NCBI GenBank assembly: GCA_951812925.1
Contig: OX638368.1
Coordinates: forward strand, 5,456,001 to 5,520,000
Reading direction: 5' to 3'
DNA: 64,000 bases
Source of the DNA: Calliopum simillimum
Lineage: Eukaryota > Arthropoda > Insecta > Diptera > Lauxaniidae
Shown here: positions 57,901 to 64,000 of the stretch, in pieces
Position numbering within the stretch: position 1 is the first letter of the stretch
How the letters are laid out: every line of letters begins with the position of its first letter
Made by a program: the position numbers and the translations under genes
Notes under the pieces: generated by a model
What the model was told of the DNA's origin: nothing
Seen by the model: only the letters and a program-made list of their open reading frames with translations
Databases searched by the model: none

Positions 57901-60900
57901 TTTTTTTTTTTTAATATTCAAATAATCTGTTTTATTCATTGTAGAATCAAAAAAAAAACAAGATTACCGAAACCGGCGCCGCCCCACAGCCCCATACTAA
58001 AGCCGATTCTCTACCGTGTTTAAGTATTACACATTTTTTACTGAAGGCTTAGTTTTTAAAATTTGCTTTCGTCAGTGAATAAAACGTTACTCATTTGTCC
58101 TTTTGCAAGAGAAAATGATGTATGCACTACCTCCTAGAAGGAGCACAGGGCGAATGATAGTATGTACTAGTTGTTATTTAATTATATCAAATTTACCTCA
58201 CGATTTACACAAGGCAACGTTTCAGTACCATTACCAATAGCCGAGCCGGAAGACTCCCGAGACTCTCGAGATTCTCGCGTGCTGCCAAGGCTGCTACTGG
58301 ATGCTAATGAATCATTGCTAGACTCTGTAACGGCGCCTCTATAACGTGCCACACACTGAACGGCCTAAAAAAGGGTGATATAAAAGATATATATAAAGGA
58401 TATACTTAAAGGATTAAAGTATTGTCTACCATCAAATCGCCTCCTTGACAATCTTCAATTGATTTAAGAATTTCCCATACTAATTCCGAATCGAGTGGTA
58501 TAGGATTCTCAGTATCTCGATTGTGTATGGCAATTGCGATGTGTACTGGATGTGGTACAGGCAGCGGTATTAATAACTTTTCGGTAACACTTTTTTCATC
58601 AGATTTCTTTTTCCATGGACGCCATAGTTTTTGTGATTCTGGTGTTTTTGTTTGTTGATGTGCACGATGTGCACGCACTCGGGGCGTTGTCAATCCAACA
58701 GAAATTTCTCTATTAAGATAAAAGCAAAATATATTTTTTTTACCTTATATTGAAACATGATAGAAGCACTATATAATAAATACCTCTTATCTGGTTTTCT
58801 AAATGTTATTGTTATACGAGAGCGTGGATTAAATGCGGTAACTTCCAGGAATGGTAAATGTACTTGTACGTTACCGCGCGGTGCATAAACATTGCCCAGC
58901 AAATCAAGTCCTTTAGAACCTATCACGTCTGTTGCATTTTGTACCATTTCTGTGTAACGCGTTAAGTCAAGAGTGGGATGCGGCTCAAGCTTGAAATGTG
59001 TATCGTTTTCAGTCAATGGCGTTAGAAAATCTAGGCTAAATATTTCTGTATACATAAGACCAGCCAAACCTGGCCAATCATTGACAGTCAGGCCCTGAAA
59101 TAGAGTTAAAAATTTTAAATGTGAATGTTTGGTCTAGATTTAAAAGCAATTATTAAAATAAATCGTGTTGCCTCAACACTATAATTCATAAAACCTTACC
59201 TTATTGTCCCAGAAATCTTCTTCGGTTATTGCTAGTCTTGCAATAACATGAGACGGATAACACTTTTCTAAAATATGAGCGGCCAGTTGTATTGCAATCT
59301 AAACAACAGCAAACATTTTTAATCAATAATTTAATCCATAATTATAACACCCACTTCAATACCTTCAATTCAATTGTATTCAGTTTAATGCGTGATTTTA
59401 CTGCTGCTGTAAGTGATGTTTGCAATTCACGACGTCTTTTCTCAAGTTTTTCATGCAAAGTGCTCATTAAATCATGCGCCTCACGGTCTAAACCCAAATA
59501 TGGCCCCGTTTTTGAAAGCTGCGCAGAAAACGGTCCAAAGCATGCCTCAACAAACTGGCTAAAATCTTTTTGCGGCTGCATTATTATACGTTCCATTGCG
59601 AGTTGATACGCTTGCAACTCATCTAGTTCCATTTTCGCTTCAAACGCTGCCAAGGCCTGCTCCGGTTTAACAATAAAGTAATAATCAAGTGCCAGACCAG
59701 GTCCAGCAATGCGGTTTACAGCTATACTATCCGAGGCTGGTATTCGCCCACATTTCTTAATAAATAGATGGAAGGTTAAAGAGTCCCAGAGCAAGCGTAA
59801 AGAATAGCGTGCGACGCCAACTGTTTGAAAATAAAACATTGAAAAATTGCTTTGTTCAATACAATACAATTTTCGACCACTTACCAACTAGTACTATACC
59901 AGAAGCTAACGGACACAAAACAGTGGCAACTACAACGGCTGCTACTGGCTGTATGAAACCCTGCATAATAATGTTCCATACAACAGCCTCTAGCAATATA
60001 CAATAACGATTGCGCGTGTTATCTGGCGAGTCCAAGTCATAAATTAGTATCATGTAAACGTGTAAAAGTACTGTAAAAATAGGAATCCATAAAGGTGCAG
60101 TTAATGCCAAGGAAATACTGAGTAAGCTCGTTGCCAAACATAGCAATGGAAATGCGAATAAAATTATGACTGTGCCAAGAAAGCCCTTAACAAAATAATT
60201 CCAAATACGGTTCAGATTGCGTGTCAAGCCTTTGCCAATAAAACCTGCAGACAAAACATTCGTTTTGTTATTTTATAAGAATCAACAAAATTTCAAAAAC
60301 TCACCAGTATCAGGTTCTGTTTCAAAATGCGTTCGTGATTTTGATATGTGTCGCCAAAGTTCTATTAAACGTGATGCCATGGTCTGCGTTATACTTGTTT
60401 TGCGCGGAAATAACGTGCCATTTATTTGTGACAACTCCAAATCAGGCATAAAAGGTTTCACACAACATAGTGCACGCAAACCCAATGGACTACACCATGG
60501 CACTAGTATTCCCAGTAAAAACATCATATTCCATGTCCAACACCAAGTACGTTGCAATAAATTTAACAAACGCCAAAATGGCCAACGTGTACTTGTCGTG
60601 CGTATGATTTCTTTTTCAACCAAGAAAACCGGCTGACTTGGATCAGAACGTGGTGTAACAATTGAAGTTGCTTGTTGGCTTATAACCGTTGGTATAACAT
60701 CCGATTGTCCTTGAAAGTTCCGACGTATAATCCAAGAGTTTGGCGACCAAATGCGACAAGCCCATTGAAAGCTGCGTGTTGGTGCTTTGGCATTTTTTAA
60801 TTCTTTCAACAAAACTGGTTCACGTTCTTTCATAAATGCTAAATCACGACTCAAGAAATAGGCAGTTTGATGTAAGTTATGTTTATTGCACATTTTTAAA

Positions 60901-62592
60901 GCCTCCTCATGAGCCGACCAAGCTGATTTACTCAATTTGTTTTCTTCAGCAGAACGTAGTTTTGAACGCAGCCAAGGTGCAACGCGCGACAATACCGAAT
61001 GATCATTCGATAGACATTTTTGATGATCTTCACGCGAACGTTTAATATCCTTTTGCACTTTATCAACAGCCTTGTACATAAATACAACAGACTGTGCCTG
61101 TTGAACGAGCAGTTCTGGAACACCAACACCAAGTTCAGCTAATTTTGGATTTGATAATATCGAAGAGTAAACACGTTGAAGATATTCCTTCATGACTGCT
61201 TCATTAACTTCCTACAAAAGAATACATTCGTTGTTTTTTTAGTTTAGTTTAACTACACATTATTAAAATTTGGAAGTAAAAAAGGAGCAACTATCCAACA
61301 ACTCAATGCGAAAATGGTCAAAAAATAAAAGTCAACAACAGCCAAAAAAAATTGTTCAATAGATTTAAGCTGAACATCTAAGATATCAATACAAAGTTCA
61401 TAAAAACTAAAATTCAGCTTACGATTTAACCGATTTTCGAGATCATTTTTTTATGAAAGGTCCATGAAGAATGGTATGAAAAAAAAAACAAACATATCCG
61501 TATACATAACTCGTCGACGTTCTGCACCGATAAGATGTTTTTCGATACTTTTTTTATCGATATTTTAGGTGCTTTTCACCGCTATTTTGGATGTTTTTCG
61601 ATACTTTTTGGACTTCTACCGATATTTTAGGTGTTTTTCGCTACTTTTGGACTATTACCGATATTTTGGATATTTTTCGATACTTTTTGGACTTTTGCCG
61701 ATATTTTAGGTCATTTTCGATACTTTTGCCCTATTACCGATATATTAGGTGTTAAGATAAGATGTTTTTCGATACTTTTTGGATTTTTACCGATATTTTA
61801 GGTGTTTTTCGATTATTTTGGACTATTCCCGATATTTAAGATGTTTTTCGGTGCTTTTTACCGATATTTTGGATGTTTTTCGATACTTTTTGGACTTCTA
61901 CCGATATTTTAGGTGTTTTTCGATACTTTTGGACTATTACCGCTATTTTAGATATTTTTCGATACTTTTTGGACTTTTACTGATATTTTAGGTGTTTTTC
62001 GATATTTTTGGACTATTCCCGATATTTCGGATGTTTTTCGATACTTTTTTGACTTTTGCCGATATTTTAGGTGTTTTTCGATACATTTGCCCTGTTACCG
62101 ATATTTTGTATATTTTTCGATACTTTTGGACTTTTACCGATATTTTAGATGTTTTCCGATACTTTAGGCCGATATTTGACATGTTGTTCAATATTTATTG
62201 ACTGTTACCGAATTTTGCGATAATACTCAAAGTTCTGGCGCTCATACACACAAAACAGAAATTTGTGGTGAATCGTAAATCACTCTTACCTCTTCAATTT
62301 CTCTATCGCCTAGCTTTTTTGCTCGCAATTCCGCAATAAGACGTTCACGAAAATGTAAAAACCAACCACGTGTTTCACGTTCCAAAATACCAAGTAAAAT
62401 TGGCAAAGCTTTTCGCATAATATCACGACAAAACAGCCGTAAATCGATTTCCTGTCCTTTTGGTGTCAAAAATAAATACGGTACTGGCTGTGTAATTTCA
62501 CAGCTATTGAAATCAAATTTTTCCATTGTGGCACGGCGCAACATCTTACGAACATACGAACACAAACCATCCAAGCAGTCTTCAAATTCAGG
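54993..62592 (-). CDS. Large multi-pass membrane protein, unrecognised (5' partial)
   Basis: Nine exons on the minus strand, in transcript order: 62592-62290, 61211-60305, 60244-59885, 59820-59363, 59298-59200, 59094-58784, 58709-58430, 58364-58197, 55193-54993. All have GT..AG borders and matching phase; together they give 1028 residues to the stop. The first exon seen (PEFEDCLDGLCSYVRKMLRR) begins mid-protein, so the start lies beyond the window. Soluble segment with HFRERLIAELRAKKLG, then a region with ILVPWCSPLGLRALCCVKPF. Next, four to six membrane helices (FLGTVIILFAFPLLCLATSL, LTAPLWIPIFTVLLHVYMIL, QPVAAVVVATVLCPLASGIV), a soluble part (NRIAGPGLALDYYFIVKPEQ, ITEEDFWDN, LTVNDWPGLAGLMYTEIF), and a Ser/Arg-rich tail ending FNTYGTTV. 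I cannot name the family. The last intron is 3 kb and filled with mobile DNA. Confidence 0.88.
55294..56194. mobile_element. MITE with repeated TTGATTCCG motifs, 0.9 kb
   Basis: Left gggtgctattattgattccg and right cggaatcaataatagcaccc are exact 20-bp inverted repeats. ATT precedes and follows (55291-55293, 56195-56197). Near both ends the motif (tattNttgattccg or mirror) recurs, for example at 55341, 55479 and 56110, and cgcggaaa or tttccgcg at least four times, like subterminal transposase sites. The interior is AT-rich with no transposase. It lies in the last intron of the membrane-protein gene. Confidence 0.8.
56276..56550. mobile_element. MITE family B, copy 2
   Basis: Left ggtgtcagcg, right acttttgttctacgctggca then ccc. 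Interior caatatttcaatattttgca and ctcggaactataacaatcac mirror tgcaaaatattgtggttgtt and gtaattccgagaaattt. ctataatgca occurs just outside each end, a likely target duplication. Confidence 0.75.
56834..56890 (-). ncRNA. Hammerhead ribozyme (minimal helix III)
   Basis: The minus strand has every conserved core element in order. Helix I: ATAGT (56885-56881) pairs with ACTAT (56843-56839). Then CUGAUGA (56880-56874). Helix II: GTCTTT and AAAGAC pair perfectly around the loop GTGGCG (56873-56856). Then GAAA. Helix III: ACAT pairs with ATGT with no loop. Then cleavage triplet GUC, with cutting predicted between 56844 and 56843. A loopless palindromic helix III is typical of hammerheads in newt satellite, schistosome Sm-alpha and Penelope-like repeats, which work best as dimers. 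No core base is missing. Confidence 0.8.
56970..57047 (-). ncRNA. tRNA-like SINE head (Pol III boxes A and B)
   Basis: Minus strand: ccgggcatggctggtgcagtgg, with a box A-like tggctggtgcagtgg; about 40 nt later ggttcaactcc, a good box B. The ends gggc and gccc can pair as a short acceptor stem, but the anticodon arm is poor, so this is a tRNA-derived SINE head or pseudogene rather than a working tRNA gene. Confidence 0.6.
57590..58120 (-). pseudogene. Tc1-like transposase remnant
   Basis: Minus strand, in order: NVLFTDESKF (about 58065-58095), the first catalytic D region; ALVWGCGAA-like and GNLVFF (about 57955-58000); SSEWVFQHDNDIKQTSEIAI (about 57815-57875), the second D region; ENLWENVDRKTRKM (about 57740-57785), near the third acidic residue; and IPRSRMWCLS (about 57625-57660), the usual C-terminus. 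Stops and frameshifts throughout. A Tc1-family transposase, inactive, within the last intron of the membrane-protein gene. Confidence 0.75.
61535..62200. repeat. Minisatellite of about 40-45-bp units in an intron
   Basis: Units alternate tttttcgatactttttggac, ttttaccgatattttaggtg and short variants; roughly 15 copies lie in 0.66 kb. It is entirely within the intron 61212-62289 of the membrane-protein gene. Open frames on both strands (for example 61779-62201) come from the repeat and are not genes. Confidence 0.85.
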
Positions 62593-62652
62593 CTGTAATA
62601 AATAAAGTATTCCGAAATTAGAGCAATGAAATGATTATTTATTCTAATGCAA

Positions 62653-63480
62653 GGGTGTCAGCGTAGAACAAAAGTGTACCAATTTTGACTCGCCTACAGA
62701 GGTGCCGTGACATAGTCCCCACGGACATAATCTCCATTCACGAAATGGGGATTTTGTCCGCCACTAATTCGGACATAACCCCCATTATGCGGACATAATC
62801 CCCAGGAAAAAACGGACATAATCCCCATAGCGATATTTTTTTTATTGACAACAGCCGCAGCTCAGGATTTACAACTCCCAAAAATTCCATAAGGGTAGGG
62901 GTAAGTGGGCGGCCTGCGGCCGCAGCTCAGGATTTGAAACTCCCAAAAATCCAACACCGGCTTCTCGGCGGCCTTCGGCTGCAGATCACTCTATAACATC
63001 CAGCACTATATAAATTTTTTAAATGGATTATTGCAAAAATTTTGTTCAATCTTAATTAAATTTTTCGGATGGGGGTTATGTCCGCAAATTTTTCGAACAT
63101 AATCCCCATTTACGAAGTGGGGATTATGTCCGTTGGGATTATGTCCGGAAACCGCCTACAGCAAACACAATATTTCAATATTTTCCAAATTTATTGGAGC
63201 TACAACACTCATGATATATTGTTTTTGTTGTTTTTTGGCTAGTCTGCAAAAAATACGATATTTCAATAATATTCACAATTTCTTGGAATTACAACACCTA
63301 TTAATTTTTTTTCCACGCAAACAACATAAAACAACAACAACGACTGATGGTCCAACGCATCAACTTTGAGTTCGATCTTGTTTGTATGAAAAAAAAAAAA
63401 AACAGTTTTACATGGGTGTTGTAATTCCGAGAAATTCTTAAAATGATTGAAATATAGTGTTTGTTGTAGCCGCCTTGTAG
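62653..63480. mobile_element. MITE family B, copy 3, split by another MITE
   Basis: The left end gggtgtcagcgtagaacaaa (62653-) is followed by ttgactcgcctacag, then the insertion 62700-63153, then gcctacagcaaacacaatat and caatattttccaaat. The mirror half includes gtgttgtaattccgagaaat (63416-). The right end seems lost or diverged beyond ttgttgtagccgcc. Confidence 0.7.
62700..63153. mobile_element. MITE with GGACATAATCCCC repeats, 8-bp target duplication
   Basis: gcctacag flanks it on both sides (62692-62699 and 63154-63161), an 8-bp target duplication as in hAT or P-type elements. The ends form an inverted repeat of about 60 bp with ggacataatccccat repeated: about four copies at the left (62710-62830) and three or four at the right (63075-63148). 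The interior has two copies of agccgcagctcaggattt (62843, 62919). No transposase. Confidence 0.85.
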
Positions 63481-64000
63481 GATAGGTGGAGACAATTGTT
63501 CAATCTTTGGTCTAGTCATTTTGTAAGTATGTAATGCAAAGTCGGTAATTTATATCAAAAGTGGTCCGAATGTAATGCATAATCCGTCATTAGTACCAAA
63601 AGCTGTCCAATTGTGTTTCGATTGTGTCAGTGAAATTCTAACGTTACTGACTACGAATGTACTGTTTAGAAGTTCCTCGACTGTGAAGAAGAGCAAACGA
63701 TAGTGAATCGGTCTCAATGACTTGCGCTGCGTGGAGAGACCCGGGTTCAAACCCTCCAATAGGTGATTTTCAATTCCAATTTTTAAATTTTCATTAATTT
63801 GTACACAATTTGTCTGAAGGGTCTTCGGAGCGGAAAATGAAACATGTGGGTGGGCAATATAGCCGATGTATAAAATAATAAAAAATTAATAAAGAAAAGT
63901 TTCATCCGCACTGAGGTTTAAACCCGAAACACAATGCTCAGAAATATATTGGGTGTACAACTTAAAAACCTCAGAATAATTGTCGAACAATCATGCGAGT
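63481..64000. other. Non-coding DNA with weak tRNA-like sequence
   Basis: gggttcaaaccctcc (63743-63757) is a good Pol III box B and fits the 3' half of a tRNA, but the 5' half is poor. The 69-residue minus frame at 63550-63759 has no known motif. The upstream exons of the membrane-protein gene were not found here. Confidence 0.35.

Noticed and set aside
58127..58160. Third fragment of the 16-kb non-LTR element
   Set aside because: Only about 24 bases (cctcctagaaggagcacagg) resemble its 3' end; too short to claim.
61779..62201. F/Y/D-rich ORFs
   Set aside because: Products of the tandem minisatellite.
1..64000. CRISPR arrays, operons, riboswitches
   Set aside because: Introns and transposon types show animal nuclear DNA; the regular repeats seen are satellites or MITEs.

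Overview
The window looks like nuclear DNA of a higher (brachyceran) fly. It is AT-rich, its genes are split by introns with GT..AG borders, and one gene encodes a myosuppressin precursor whose mature peptide [15 protein letters not shown] is the one known from flies. A tephritid-like fly would fit, but I cannot fix the species. The DNA between and inside the genes is crowded with nested transposons, palindromic (foldback) elements and retroelement fragments.

Host genes, left to right. (1) 7585-12030 (+): a mitochondrial-type short-chain acyl-CoA synthetase of the ACSS3 family, five exons seen, first coding exon not found. (2) 30911-33014 (+): the myosuppressin gene (Ms), two coding exons, with a possible untranslated first exon near 18.9-19.1 kb. 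(3) 48059-49314 (+): a secreted Ala/Gln-rich protein of unknown function, four exons, with a clear TATA box. (4) 54993-62592 (-): the last nine exons of a large multi-pass membrane protein that I do not recognise; its 5' end lies beyond the window.

Mobile DNA. The largest insertion is a Ty3/gypsy-type LTR retrotransposon (34845-44656). Its two 2157-bp LTRs look identical, it has a 4-bp AGGG target duplication and a tRNA-Lys-type primer site, and its Gag carries an N-terminal RING-H2 finger. It sits inside the terminal repeat of a mariner remnant. Other identifiable elements are mariner/Tc1 remnants (3750-6885, 15440-16060, 31368-32733, 44657-45427, 57590-58120), non-LTR retrotransposon fragments (16098-16840, 21733-22085, 26578-27660, 49826-50335), and at least ten inverted-repeat elements from 0.27 to 2 kb, three of which share a TA-flanked long-hairpin design.

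The most unusual signal is at 56834-57047 on the minus strand: a complete hammerhead ribozyme core lies downstream of a tRNA-like (Pol III box A/B) head, in a unit flanked by direct repeats about 550 bp apart. This resembles the self-cleaving SINE-like or Penelope-linked retroelements known from other animals.

The four host genes have no obvious functional link beyond being neighbours. All comparisons were made by eye; identities and copy numbers need computation.
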